Assembly (NCBI RefSeq): GCF_000190475.1
Contig: NZ_AEWH01000041.1
Span: 39,448-103,447 of the forward strand
Length of the DNA stretch: 64,000 nt
From: Ornithinibacillus scapharcae TW25
GTDB taxonomy: Bacteria > Bacillota > Bacilli > Bacillales > Amphibacillaceae
Direction of reading: 5' to 3'
The position numbers and the translations under genes were made by a program. The number at the start of each line of letters is the position of its first letter. Positions within the stretch are counted from its first letter, which is position 1. Positions 17,301 through 25,178 of the stretch are shown piece after piece. A model generated the notes under the pieces. It worked only from the letters and a program-made list of their open reading frames with translations, was not told the DNA's origin and did not search any database.

Positions 17301-18011
17301 TTAATCACCTAATTTATACCCGATTCCCCAAACTGTCTTAATAAACTGGGGGTTAGACGGATCAATTTCTATTTTCTCACGAAGTCTCCTAATATGGACA
17401 TTAATCACATTTTCATTGCCAAAATAATCATCTTCCCAAATGAATTGGTAAATTTGTTCCTTCGTAAATACTCTGTTCTGATTCATCATAAATAGTTTTA
17501 GAATTTTAAATTCCTTAGATGTAAGCTGTATAATCCTTCCTTGAACATTTACTGTAAATGTTGTTAAATCTAGAGAAATCTCCTTATAATGAAGAGTTGT
17601 TGAAGGAATTTTATTCTCAGTAGGTAGATATTGAGTTGCTCTTCGAATCGCTGCATGCACTCTAGCTGTAAGCTCAATCATGGAAAAGGGCTTACTAATG
17701 TAATCGTCCGCACCAAAACCAAGACCTAGCGCTTTATCGACATCACTTCCTTTTGCAGAGATAACCATTACTGGAGCAGAGCTCATGGTTCTTAACCGCT
17801 TTAGAAAATCCATCCCATTTAGCTTAGGAAGCATTAAATCAAGCAAGATTAGGTCTACTTTATGATTCTCAAAAAGTATTATTGCCTCTTCTCCATCAAA
17901 TGCAGTTAGAACTTGGTAATTTTCATTTTCCAATTGATTGGTAATTAGTTTATTTATTTCTCTGTCGTCCTCTACAAGCAATATTTTCTTTTCCACATCT
18001 TTCACTTCCAT
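17301..18011 (-). CDS. OmpR-family response regulator
   Basis: The 236-residue regulator has an N-terminal receiver (LLVEDDREIN, phospho-acceptor in LILLDLMLPKLNG, K in ADDYISKPFS). It ends in a winged-helix DNA-binding domain (LTSKEFKILKLFMMNQNRVF, VHIRRLREKIE). Together with the kinase and ABC genes behind it, it forms a Bcr/lantibiotic-resistance style module (regulator, kinase, ATPase, permease in one direction). It likely activates the ATPase/permease genes. The ATG at 18011 has no strong ribosome site; a GTG about six codons later is an alternative start. Confidence 0.87.
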   Translation of the reverse strand: MEVKDVEKKILLVEDDREINKLITNQLENENYQVLTAFDGEEAIILFENHKVDLILLDLMLPKLNGMDFLKRLRTMSSAPVMVISAKGSDVDKALGLGFGADDYISKPFSMIELTARVHAAIRRATQYLPTENKIPSTTLHYKEISLDLTTFTVNVQGRIIQLTSKEFKILKLFMMNQNRVFTKEQIYQFIWEDDYFGNENVINVHIRRLREKIEIDPSNPQFIKTVWGIGYKLGD

Positions 18012-18241
18012 TCTATGGAACTAACCTATCAATATTAAATCCGGAAGAAATGTCTGATAAAACTTATAGTTAAATAATATCTCCTGAACTGTAATTTATC
18101 AAATACTCCCATAATTTTAAACAATAGTACAATAGGCGAATAAATGGGATAACGAATTTATAGGAATTTTTCGCATAAGAAAAGAATGCTTACAAAATAT
18201 AAGCATATTGTTTAACCTATCCAATTGAAGGAGCGACCTAG

Positions 18242-19195
18242 ATGAAAATACGATTCGGCTATGTAGCGAATGCACTAGGCTTATGGGATGCAAGTCCTTC
18301 TAAAACCTTGACCTTTGCTCGGTATTCCAAGCTCCCAAAAGAGGATCGTTTGGATAGTCTTAAGTCCGTTACTGCTCAAAACTTGCACCATACGAAAAGA
18401 ATACTTTGCTATAATATCGCCCATGAGATTGAGCTATACCGTTTCTCCAGCATGCTTGTCCCGCTTGCTACTCACCCTGAGGTCGAATGGGATTTTATCA
18501 CGCCGTTTAAAGATGAATGGAAGGAGCTTGGGAGGTTAATTAAGAAGTATCATATTCGGACCAGCTTCCACCCCGGTCAATATACGCTTTTTACTAGCCC
18601 TCGGAAAGAGGTCACTGTAAATGCTGTAAAGGATATGGAATATCATTACCGGATGTTGGAAGCGATGGATGTACTAAGTACGTCAGTCTTGAACATCCAT
18701 ATTGGTGGGGCTTATGGAAATAAGGAAGAGACATTAAAAAGATTTCATCAAAATTTGGTAAAACTCCCCAATGAGGTACAGTACTATATGACACTTGAAA
18801 ATGATGATAAAACCTATGATGTAAAGGAAACACTGCTTGCCTGTGAAAAAGAACAGATCCCGATGATGCTAGATTATCATCATTACATGGCAAATAAAGG
18901 TGAGGTTGAGCTAGTGGAATATTTAGAACGGATTTTTAATACTTGGAACCATCGAGATCTCATACCGAAAGTTCATATTTCTTCCCCAAAGTCGGCGTCG
19001 GAATATCGCTCTCATGCCGATTATGTTGACCTGAAGTTTATCCTACCCTTTTTAAAAATAGCAAAAGAGTTAAATCGGGACTTCGATATCATGATTGAAG
19101 CAAAACAAAAAAATTTGGCAATGCTACAGTTAGTGGAAGATGTTGCGAGAATTCGAGGGATTAAACGCTTATCTGGAGGTTCTATAGAATACTAA
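18242..19195 (+). CDS. uvsE: UV damage endonuclease UvsE (paralogue 1)
   Basis: This 317-residue TIM-barrel UV damage endonuclease nicks DNA 5' to UV photoproducts and other distortions using a metal cluster. Metal-ligand motifs are all visible: RTSFHPGQY (His110), LNIHIGG, TLENDD, LDYHHY, PKVHISS and IMIEAKQ. The damage-probing pair Gln-Tyr (residues 113-114, in HPGQY) is retained, as in the Thermus enzyme. GAAGGAG precedes the ATG. The second paralogue starts 23 bases after its stop, so the two are co-transcribed. Confidence 0.9.
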   Translation: MKIRFGYVANALGLWDASPSKTLTFARYSKLPKEDRLDSLKSVTAQNLHHTKRILCYNIAHEIELYRFSSMLVPLATHPEVEWDFITPFKDEWKELGRLIKKYHIRTSFHPGQYTLFTSPRKEVTVNAVKDMEYHYRMLEAMDVLSTSVLNIHIGGAYGNKEETLKRFHQNLVKLPNEVQYYMTLENDDKTYDVKETLLACEKEQIPMMLDYHHYMANKGEVELVEYLERIFNTWNHRDLIPKVHISSPKSASEYRSHADYVDLKFILPFLKIAKELNRDFDIMIEAKQKNLAMLQLVEDVARIRGIKRLSGGSIEY

Positions 19196-19217
19196 ATTAA
19201 GGGTAAGGAGGATTTTC

Positions 19218-20183
19218 ATGACACTTGTACGACTAGGCTATGTTGCGATGAGTATGGAATTACATCATGCCTCTCCATCACAAACCATGACCTTTGCACA
19301 ATTTCAGAAACTAACGGACCGCGAAGCAGCCATTCGGAAATTGGAACGAATAGCTCTATCCAACTTATATAATACATTACGTTTGCTTCGACATAATGTA
19401 GCTTCGGAAATACATTTTTATCGGCTAACCTCAAAGCTAATTCCTTTAGCCAACCATGAAGCAATACCTGAATGGGACTATATAAAACCACTTAGAGGTT
19501 CACTAAAGGAAATCGGTGAGTTTATTAACGAGCATGGGCTCCGGGTAGACTTTCACCCTGATCATTTTGTTTTATTAAATTCTACCAAGAAAGAAGTATT
19601 CAAAAATTCCCTTCTCACTTTACGGATGCACTATCTCATTTTAAAAGGAATGAGAATAGATCCTACCCACCGTTGTGTCATGCATGTTGGGGGAAATTAC
19701 AAAGATACAGAAAAATCGCTTGAGCAGTTTGTTGAGGCGTGGATGGATGTTCCTAGTGGAATTCAAAAGATGATTATGCTCGAAAATGATGATACCTCCT
19801 TTACACTAGAGGATACTCTCTATCTTTGTCAGAAGCTAGGTATCCCACTCGTCTTTGACTACCATCACCATCTTGCCTATCATCGTGACCTGAACTGGAT
19901 ACAGTATTGGGAAAGTATTGTGCAAACATGGAAAGATTCTCCTCTCCCTATCAAAATGCACATATCAAGCCCTAAAAGCGAGAAAGAATATCGTCATCAT
20001 TCTGATTTTGTCGATGGTGATATGTTTTTCGACTTTTTAAATGAAATTAATGGGACAGTACCACAAATTGATTGTATGATCGAAGCGAAACAAAAAGATA
20101 CGGCACTTTTTCAGTTAATGGAAGAAGTGAAGGATCGCGGTGGTGTGGAGATTGTTGATGGGTCATCATTTTATTTGAGATGA
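19218..20183 (+). CDS. UvsE-like endonuclease (paralogue 2)
   Basis: This 321-residue UvsE-family protein is clearly homologous to the preceding gene (shared VRLGYVA, NLxxTxRxLxxN, ENDD, DYHHH, MHISSPKSxxEYR, MIEAKQK). The metal ligands are conserved. The loop carrying the damage-probing pair reads DFHPDHFVLL, so Gln-Tyr becomes His-Phe (residues 116-117). AAGGAGG precedes the ATG. Damage specificity or lesion handling may differ from paralogue 1; that is inference. Its last 13 bases overlap the convergent glutaredoxin gene. Confidence 0.85.
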   Translation: MTLVRLGYVAMSMELHHASPSQTMTFAQFQKLTDREAAIRKLERIALSNLYNTLRLLRHNVASEIHFYRLTSKLIPLANHEAIPEWDYIKPLRGSLKEIGEFINEHGLRVDFHPDHFVLLNSTKKEVFKNSLLTLRMHYLILKGMRIDPTHRCVMHVGGNYKDTEKSLEQFVEAWMDVPSGIQKMIMLENDDTSFTLEDTLYLCQKLGIPLVFDYHHHLAYHRDLNWIQYWESIVQTWKDSPLPIKMHISSPKSEKEYRHHSDFVDGDMFFDFLNEINGTVPQIDCMIEAKQKDTALFQLMEEVKDRGGVEIVDGSSFYLR

Positions 20184-20437
20184 TGACCGTTTTCCTCTCT
20201 GTTATGTAGTAATTCTAACATTCCAACAGGATCAAACCCAAAAACCCATTCACCGTTTATAAGCGTCTGTGGAACGGTTAATCTACGTGTCTTTCCAATA
20301 AGCTTCACTAATACGATTGGATTAAGATCCACATTAATCTCTTTAAATTCCAGATTCATATTGGTTAAGAAATCCCTTGTCATTCCACATACTGGGCACA
20401 TAGTAGAGGTGTAAATTGTAATACTTGGACTTTTCAT
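20171..20437 (-). CDS. Glutaredoxin-family thiol protein
   Basis: This 88-residue thioredoxin-fold protein has an N-terminal redox motif CPVC (in YTSTMCPVCGMTRDF), TVPQ cis-Pro loop (LTVPQTLING) and a C-terminal GFDP/ELL segment typical of YtnI/NrdH-like glutaredoxins. It has no signal peptide. It lies at the end of the persulfide cluster, where it could reduce protein persulfides or mixed disulfides, although about 210 bases separate it from the nearest rhodanese gene. It overlaps the convergent UvsE paralogue. Confidence 0.82.
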   Translation of the reverse strand: MKSPSITIYTSTMCPVCGMTRDFLTNMNLEFKEINVDLNPIVLVKLIGKTRRLTVPQTLINGEWVFGFDPVGMLELLHNREENGHHLK

Positions 20438-20535
20438 CTGAATTCCTGCATTTCTATTAATATTTTTTTCAACAGTATGAAAGGAAAGCAGTCCGTTATG
20501 TTTGGACTGCCCCTACCTGCTTGAATGTGATTAGA

Positions 20536-20640
20536 GGTTCGGCGATTCTAATTAAAACTCCGGATAAACTACTAATCTTCGGGCAAAATTTTAAAACTTC
20601 GGGTATTAATCCTCGAACTTCGGGCAGTTTATACGATTAT
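20536..20640. repeat. Five CTTCGGG units at about 21-base spacing
   Basis: GTTCGGC, CTCCGGA, CTTCGGG, CTTCGGG and CTTCGGG occur at about 20537, 20558, 20577, 20597 and 20618. Each is followed by an AT-rich spacer, giving unit lengths of 19-21 bases (two helical turns). It lies upstream of the glutaredoxin gene. No coding is seen. Confidence 0.5.
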
Positions 20641-20647
20641 TCTGGTT

Positions 20648-20947
20648 TCACTCCGTATCGCCGTTCCAGTTGTTCATGCCGCCTTTCATATCTTCCACCT
20701 GATAACCTAGTGCTTCCAAAATACCACAAGCTGCCTTACTTCGATTGCCAGATTGACAAGTTATAATATAGCTTTTATCCTTGTTCAGCTCATTCTTCCG
20801 TAAAGCAAGTTGACCTAATGGAATATGTTTAGCACCTGGAATTTTACCAGTTGCCACTTCACTATTTTCTCGAACATCAATTACTATTACTTCTTCTCCA
20901 TGTTGAAGACGTTTTGCCATCTCTTCCGGTGTTATTTGTTTAGCCAT
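20648..20947 (-). CDS. Single-domain rhodanese
   Basis: The 99-residue cytoplasmic rhodanese has DVRE near residue 24 and active-site loop CQSGNRS (Cys about residue 66), then GGMNNW at the C-terminus. It would carry sulfane sulfur as a cysteine persulfide, exchanging it with thiols or TusA. It resembles the protein coded at 21371-21667. It is the last of a run of rhodanese genes reading toward the glutaredoxin. Confidence 0.88.
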   Translation of the reverse strand: MAKQITPEEMAKRLQHGEEVIVIDVRENSEVATGKIPGAKHIPLGQLALRKNELNKDKSYIITCQSGNRSKAACGILEALGYQVEDMKGGMNNWNGDTE

Positions 20948-20962
20948 CTTCGTCTTCCTTTC

Positions 20963-21322
20963 TTAGCTCCAAACACTTATGCCACCTTTAACATTTGAGA
21001 TCTTTTGGAATCCTTGTTTCTTGAGCATTTTTGCTGCTCTTGCACTTCTCATTCCACTTTGACAAATAACCACTACTTCCTTTTCCTTATCTAGCGTATC
21101 CATTTTAGTAGGCAGGCTTGAGAGTGGGATATTTTCAAATGGCTTGCGGTGGTTCGCTTTATATTCTCCCAGCGTACGGACATCGATAAATTGAACATTA
21201 CTATCCTTAAATTTTTCTTTTGCCTCTTGGACACTGATATTTGATATACCTTTTGCTGGTAAAAATCGACTAATGAAAAATGCGATGACTAAGACTAAAA
21301 TGATTAATTCAATAATATCCAT
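20963..21322 (-). CDS. Membrane-anchored rhodanese
   Basis: The 119-residue protein has an N-terminal transmembrane helix (residues 4-20, IIELIILVLVIAFFISRFL) followed by a rhodanese domain: FIDVRTLGEYKANH, active-site CQSGMRS, and GGISVW at the end. The anchor places the catalytic cysteine at the membrane, probably on the cytoplasmic side. This is a YqhL/YtwF-like arrangement common in Bacillus. It lies between two soluble rhodaneses. Confidence 0.87.
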   Translation of the reverse strand: MDIIELIILVLVIAFFISRFLPAKGISNISVQEAKEKFKDSNVQFIDVRTLGEYKANHRKPFENIPLSSLPTKMDTLDKEKEVVVICQSGMRSARAAKMLKKQGFQKISNVKGGISVWS

Positions 21323-21370
21323 TTCACTACTCCTATATAAGAATTTATCTGCAAAAAAGAAATGGAGAAC

Positions 21371-21667
21371 TTACTCCATTTCTCCTTCCCAATCTAGCAT
21401 TCCGCCTATCATATTGGTAACATTGTAGCCATTTTGCATTAGGAACTGGCATGCGTTACCACTTCTACCACCTGAACGGCAAACCATGTAATAATGTTCG
21501 TCCTTATCTAACTCATCTAGGCGTTCTGGGATTTGTCCTAATGGGATATGTTTAGCTCCAGGAATTTTACCCATTGCTACTTCTTCATCTTCTCTGACAT
21601 CGATTATATTTAAATTCTCTCCTGCTACCAACTTTTGTTCCAATTCTTTTGCTGTAATTTCTTTCAT
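21371..21667 (-). CDS. Single-domain rhodanese
   Basis: The 98-residue rhodanese has NIIDVREDEEVAMGKIPGAK, active-site CRSGGRS and GGMLDWEG. The start was set at the ATG at 21667, with GGAGGTAAGG before it; an upstream TTG lies inside the ribosome site. A CstR-like palindrome lies 20 bases upstream (21687-21704), so this gene and the two rhodaneses behind it form a persulfide-inducible unit. Confidence 0.88.
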   Translation of the reverse strand: MKEITAKELEQKLVAGENLNIIDVREDEEVAMGKIPGAKHIPLGQIPERLDELDKDEHYYMVCRSGGRSGNACQFLMQNGYNVTNMIGGMLDWEGEME

Positions 21668-21686
21668 GTTCCTTACCTCCAAATTA

Positions 21687-21704
21687 TATACCCTGATGGG
21701 TATA
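21687..21704. promoter_or_regulatory. CstR-like operator 1
   Basis: TATACCCTGATGGGTATA is a near-perfect dyad (TATACCC-nnnn-GGGTATA) directly upstream of the rhodanese start. Confidence 0.7.
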
Positions 21705-21760
21705 ATTTTATTTAAAAAGAAAAGTTCATCAACTCTTCCTTTTCGTTTGAATTGTTGAAC

Positions 21761-22021
21761 TTATCTACTTTTCACTAATAAATCTACTGCTTCTTTTACC
21801 ACTTGTGATGTACTTTCGCCTTTTGCAATATTCTCTCGAACACATTGTTCTAGATTCATACTTACAATTAGCCCAATGGTACGGTCAATAGCACTTCGTG
21901 AAGCAGATAGCTGTGTTATAACGTCTTTACAATCCTCGTTTTTTTCAATCATACTTAAGACGCCTTTAATCTGACCTTCAATTCGTTTTAATCGATTAAC
22001 AACCGATTTATCATATTCCAT
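21761..22021 (-). CDS. cstR: CstR persulfide-sensing repressor
   Basis: The 86-residue CsoR/RcnR-fold (DUF156) four-helix repressor shows RLKRIEGQIKGVLSMIE. Two cysteines fall exactly at residues 31 and 60, the positions of the sensing pair in Staphylococcus CstR. The His four residues before the second Cys that binds copper in CsoR is Asn here. This supports sensing of reactive sulfur (per- or polysulfide cross-link) rather than Cu(I). It sits inside a rhodanese/TusA cluster with repeated CCC-nnnn-GGG palindromes. It is seven bases behind the preceding gene. Confidence 0.88.
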   Translation of the reverse strand: MEYDKSVVNRLKRIEGQIKGVLSMIEKNEDCKDVITQLSASRSAIDRTIGLIVSMNLEQCVRENIAKGESTSQVVKEAVDLLVKSR

Positions 22022-22027
22022 TATTTA

Positions 22028-22375
22028 TCACTCCTTATCTCTGCACGGACAATTACTAATATAATAACTAGCGACATTATACCCCTTGCTAACCAAATAT
22101 CTGACTCCTAGATTTAACTCTAGGCGATCACTAGCAATCACATGTAATTGTTGATTAGGGATTTCTTGCATAAATCTTTTCAAATAGGCATAGGGGATAC
22201 GCACATCGCTTGGCGTTTGATTTACATCAATATTGTAATCCCTTATATCTAAAACAACTGTGTTTGTTTTATCATGACCGAGTTTTTTGCAAGGAATACC
22301 TTGTACAGGATAATATCTTTTATATACCATTATACATAAAAGTGAGCTAACCAATACAATAATATAGGTACTCAT
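22028..22375 (-). CDS. Membrane-anchored degenerate rhodanese-like protein
   Basis: The 115-residue protein has an N-terminal transmembrane helix (STYIIVLVSSLLCIMVY) and a rhodanese-fold-like region: VVLDIRDYN near residue 45, and HVIASDRLELNLGVRYLVSK where the active-site loop should be. The catalytic cysteine is absent, replaced by the SDRLELN segment. The C-terminus carries CPC (NCPCRDKE). It precedes cstR by seven bases and follows CstR-like operator 2, so it is autoregulated with cstR. It may be a sulfur-binding or accessory membrane protein; the function is inferred only from context. The start was chosen at the ATG behind GGTGGTGG. Confidence 0.65.
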   Translation of the reverse strand: MSTYIIVLVSSLLCIMVYKRYYPVQGIPCKKLGHDKTNTVVLDIRDYNIDVNQTPSDVRIPYAYLKRFMQEIPNQQLHVIASDRLELNLGVRYLVSKGYNVASYYISNCPCRDKE

Positions 22376-22407
22376 ATCCACCACCATCGAAAAAGGATAA
22401 GCTAATC

Positions 22408-22427
22408 ATATACCCACAAGGGTATAT
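22408..22427. promoter_or_regulatory. CstR-like operator 2
   Basis: ATATACCCACAAGGGTATAT is a perfect eight-base dyad around ACAA, upstream of the cstR transcription unit. Confidence 0.75.
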
Positions 22428-22462
22428 AGTCAAGAATTTATTTTACATAACAACGGTGATAA

Positions 22463-23248
22463 CTATAATAATATATCAAACCAAATTTTCACTGCTGTAC
22501 CGGCTATCATTATGGCTAGAATAACCTGTAAGACATGAGTATTCATCGTTTTACCAACTTTTGCTCCCAGTGGCGCTGCGAGTAGACTAGCAATAATCAT
22601 GATAATTGCAGGCAAATAATCAACTTGACCGGTGACAAGTTTTCCAATACTTCCTCCGATAGAAGAAATAAAGGTGATAGCTAGACTTGTCGCGATTGTC
22701 ATACGGGTAGGAATGTGTAAAACGGTAAGCATAATTGGTACCAGTAGGAAGCCACCTGCCGCTCCAACAATCCCAGATGCTACCCCAACGATTAAAGCTA
22801 ATATCGCTGCAAGCGGCTTATGGAATGTTATTTGATTTAGTGGCAGATCATCTATTTGCTTTTTCGGTAGGAACATCATTATGGCTGCAATAACCGCTAA
22901 TAACCCATACACGACATTCACTGCTTGTTCGGATAAGAAGCTAGATCCATAACTACCAACTAGGCTACCAATTAAAATCGCACCACCCATATATAAAATG
23001 AGCTGTTTGTTTAAATATCCGCCTTTTCGATATGCCCATACACCAGCAATAGATGCGAACAATACTTGTAAAGCACTAATACCTGATACTTCATGGGCTG
23101 TAAATGCAACTAAGCCAAATAAAGGAGGAATATATAATAGCATTGGGTACTTAATTATCGATCCACCAACACCTAACATGCCCGAAAGGAAGGAACCAAT
23201 AAAACCAATTGCGAATATGACGATGAGAAAAGTTAAATCCATTGACAC
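22463..23248 (-). CDS. yrkJ: TSUP (TauE/SafE) sulfite/sulfur-compound exporter
   Basis: The 261-residue membrane protein has about eight helices and two related halves of the TSUP family, with glycine-rich motifs GMLGVGGSIIKYPMLL near residue 25 and GAAGGFLLVPIML in the second half. TSUP members next to persulfide dioxygenases export sulfite or import/export thiosulfate-type anions. It lies behind TusA and the rhodanese-metallo-beta-lactamase gene, the same order as yrkH-yrkI-yrkJ of B. subtilis. A short hairpin (23270-23293) separates it from tusA. Confidence 0.85.
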   Translation of the reverse strand: MSMDLTFLIVIFAIGFIGSFLSGMLGVGGSIIKYPMLLYIPPLFGLVAFTAHEVSGISALQVLFASIAGVWAYRKGGYLNKQLILYMGGAILIGSLVGSYGSSFLSEQAVNVVYGLLAVIAAIMMFLPKKQIDDLPLNQITFHKPLAAILALIVGVASGIVGAAGGFLLVPIMLTVLHIPTRMTIATSLAITFISSIGGSIGKLVTGQVDYLPAIIMIIASLLAAPLGAKVGKTMNTHVLQVILAIMIAGTAVKIWFDILL

Positions 23249-23305
23249 TCCTTCTTTCTAATTAAGGGAAGCGAGTAGTTATTGCTACTCGCTACTACCT
23301 TTTCA

Positions 23306-23533
23306 TTATGCTTTTTGAATATAGAAATATAAAATATCCTCTTCTGTTTTTTGCTCCAACACGGTATGACCACCAGATTTCGCCCATGCTGGAATATCAT
23401 TTAAAGCACCTTTGTCCGTTACAAGTACTTCTAACACTTCACCAGAGTTAATCGTGTCGATTGCTTTCTTCGTTTTTACGATAGGCATTGGACAAGCAAG
23501 TCCTTTCGCATCTAAAGTCTTCTTAATATCCAT
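23306..23533 (-). CDS. yrkI: TusA/SirA-family sulfur carrier
   Basis: The 75-residue TusA-fold protein has the signature DAKGLACPMPIVKTKKAI, whose first Cys accepts sulfane sulfur from rhodaneses, and the following alpha-beta segment DKGALNDIPAWAKSGGHTV. It lies between the rhodanese-metallo-beta-lactamase gene and the TSUP gene. It is closely similar to the TusA domain of the fused protein encoded at 25179-25730, so the cluster has two TusA modules. Confidence 0.9.
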   Translation of the reverse strand: MDIKKTLDAKGLACPMPIVKTKKAIDTINSGEVLEVLVTDKGALNDIPAWAKSGGHTVLEQKTEEDILYFYIQKA

Positions 23534-23558
23534 CTAGATTTTCCCCTTTTTACGTTTT

Positions 23559-24686
23559 TTATCGAACTGCACAACGGTTTGGACCGATCTCCATTTCCGT
23601 TTGTTCATCATGGCCAGGAGTAATTTTACCCATGTTGACTTGACGAATCTGTTCATATGCATTTGGTTGTGGTGGTAAATTATCTGTAACAGTGCTACGA
23701 AATTCTGCCTCGTCTTCAATATTTAAACCATGATTTTCTTTAAACAAGTCGCCTAGACGTCTAGCTACAGTACCGTCTTCGTTTAATTCATCAATAATCA
23801 TAAAGTGGGCTGGTAGTACAACTAAATCTTCAGATAGTTCACGGTAACGTGTATATAATGTTTCACGTAAGTCGCCTACCCAATCTTCCGCAAGTCCCGC
23901 TAGGTCTGGGCGACCGATTGAATCAATGAATAGGATATCACCTGTTAATAAAAATTGGTCGTCGATTACAAATGAAGTAGACCCAATTGTATGACCTGGC
24001 GAATACAGAGCATTTACATCAATTTGAGATGATCCAATCTTCACGTTTAAACCATCCGTAAGAGGTGTGTAATCAAACACCACTTCTGTTGCATCTTTTG
24101 GTGGTAGATAATACGTTGCTCCAGTTGCAGCAGCAATGTGGCGACCGCCTGAAATATGGTCTGCATGTAGATGAGTATCAAAAACATGCTTGATTGTTAC
24201 ACCTTTTTCATTTGCAAAGGTAGTGAATACATCCGTGAAGCGAACAGCGTCAATAATCGCAGCTTCCCCTTCAGAGATAACCATATACGATAGACATCCT
24301 TTACCTAGACGAACAAATTGGTATAGCTCGCCACCATTTTCTAAGTCAGTGACTTTAATCGGTTCAAGGTAACTGCTCCAAGATTTCATACCACCTTCTA
24401 GGTAAGCTACTTCTCGACCAGCTTCCGATAGCATTTCCGCTACCATCACAGAGGATCCTTCTTTTGCACATACTACTAACACATCTTTATCAGTAGGAAG
24501 TTTTGGTAGAATTTCTTCTACACCATCTAATAATTCAAAGTAAGGAATGTTTAAATATTCAAATTTGTGTCCTTCAGCTTTCCAATCTTCAAATGCATCC
24601 TGATTACGGACGTCTAAAATAAATAATTCTTCATTATTAATTACTTTTCGAGCAACATTTGCTGCTGTCCATTTCTTTACAGTCAT
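23559..24686 (-). CDS. yrkH: Rhodanese-metallo-beta-lactamase fusion (persulfide dioxygenase type)
   Basis: The 375-residue protein has an N-terminal rhodanese (residues 1-110, [13 protein letters not shown], active-site-like CAKEGSS). A metallo-beta-lactamase domain of the ETHE1/persulfide-dioxygenase class follows ([11 protein letters not shown], then [32 protein letters not shown]), and it ends GPNRCAVR. Family enzymes oxidise glutathione-, bacillithiol- or CoA-persulfide to sulfite using iron. The domain order (rhodanese first) differs from Staphylococcus CstB and matches YrkH-like proteins. A degenerate CstR-like box lies just upstream. The TSUP gene behind it would remove the sulfite product. 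Confidence 0.87.
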   Translation of the reverse strand: MTVKKWTAANVARKVINNEELFILDVRNQDAFEDWKAEGHKFEYLNIPYFELLDGVEEILPKLPTDKDVLVVCAKEGSSVMVAEMLSEAGREVAYLEGGMKSWSSYLEPIKVTDLENGGELYQFVRLGKGCLSYMVISEGEAAIIDAVRFTDVFTTFANEKGVTIKHVFDTHLHADHISGGRHIAAATGATYYLPPKDATEVVFDYTPLTDGLNVKIGSSQIDVNALYSPGHTIGSTSFVIDDQFLLTGDILFIDSIGRPDLAGLAEDWVGDLRETLYTRYRELSEDLVVLPAHFMIIDELNEDGTVARRLGDLFKENHGLNIEDEAEFRSTVTDNLPPQPNAYEQIRQVNMGKITPGHDEQTEMEIGPNRCAVR

Positions 24687-24695
24687 CCTTAAAGT

Positions 24696-24711
24696 TACCC
24701 CCCTAGGTATA
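24696..24711. promoter_or_regulatory. CstR-like operator 3 (degenerate)
   Basis: TACCCCCCTAGGTATA lies between the yrkE terminator and the rhodanese-metallo-beta-lactamase start. It resembles the other boxes but the dyad is imperfect. Confidence 0.45.
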
Positions 24712-24723
24712 TTTGAGTCGATT

Positions 24724-24755
24724 TTTTTGCAGTGGAGTATCCCACTGCAAAAAAG
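24724..24755. terminator. Bidirectional terminator between DsrE and metallo-beta-lactamase genes
   Basis: A perfect 13-base stem TTTTTTGCAGTGG/CCACTGCAAAAAA encloses a six-base loop, ending the yrkF-yrkE transcript. Confidence 0.85.
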
Positions 24756-24770
24756 TTTTCATTCGTTTTA

Positions 24771-25166
24771 TTAGAATGTTAAAGTTGGTGCTGCATCTTT
24801 TGCAAATTCTAGGAATGTTACCGCTCCACCAACTTCGATTCCATCAACAAAATCTTCTTTGGTAAGACCCATAACATCCATTGTCATTTGACAAGCAATA
24901 AACTTAACACCTAGTTCTTGAGCCATTTCGACTAGTTGTGGGATGGAAGGAATGTTAGCTTTCACGAACCCTTCCGCAAAATGTTCCTTTCCTGCTGGCA
25001 TTTCAAGATGATGCATAGCCTGCTTGTGAATTAGGTTTAATCCTTCAAATGTGAAAAAGATTTGCACCTCTTTCTCTGAAGCTGCTGCTGCTGTTGCAAT
25101 GTTAAATACTTTGTATGCATCAAACATTCCACCGTTTGCTGCGATAATAGCTACTTTATTTGACAT
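24771..25166 (-). CDS. yrkE: DsrE/F-family sulfur-transfer protein
   Basis: The 131-residue DsrE-like alpha/beta protein starts KVAIIAANGGMFDAYKVFN and carries a conserved cysteine in KFIACQMTMDVMGL near residue 92, the usual position of the persulfide-carrying Cys. In Bacillus the equivalent yrkE lies next to the TusA-rhodanese fusion. It starts twelve bases after the fused gene, with AGGAGGAATTT before the ATG, and ends in a strong terminator. The probable role is relay of sulfane sulfur among TusA, rhodanese and the dioxygenase. Confidence 0.88.
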   Translation of the reverse strand: MSNKVAIIAANGGMFDAYKVFNIATAAAASEKEVQIFFTFEGLNLIHKQAMHHLEMPAGKEHFAEGFVKANIPSIPQLVEMAQELGVKFIACQMTMDVMGLTKEDFVDGIEVGGAVTFLEFAKDAAPTLTF

Positions 25167-25178
25167 TCTAAATTCCTC

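Noticed and set aside
21761-22021. Copper-sensing CsoR identity for the DUF156 regulator
   Set aside because: The copper-binding His before the second Cys is Asn, cysteines fall at 31 and 60, and the neighbours handle sulfur, all favouring CstR.
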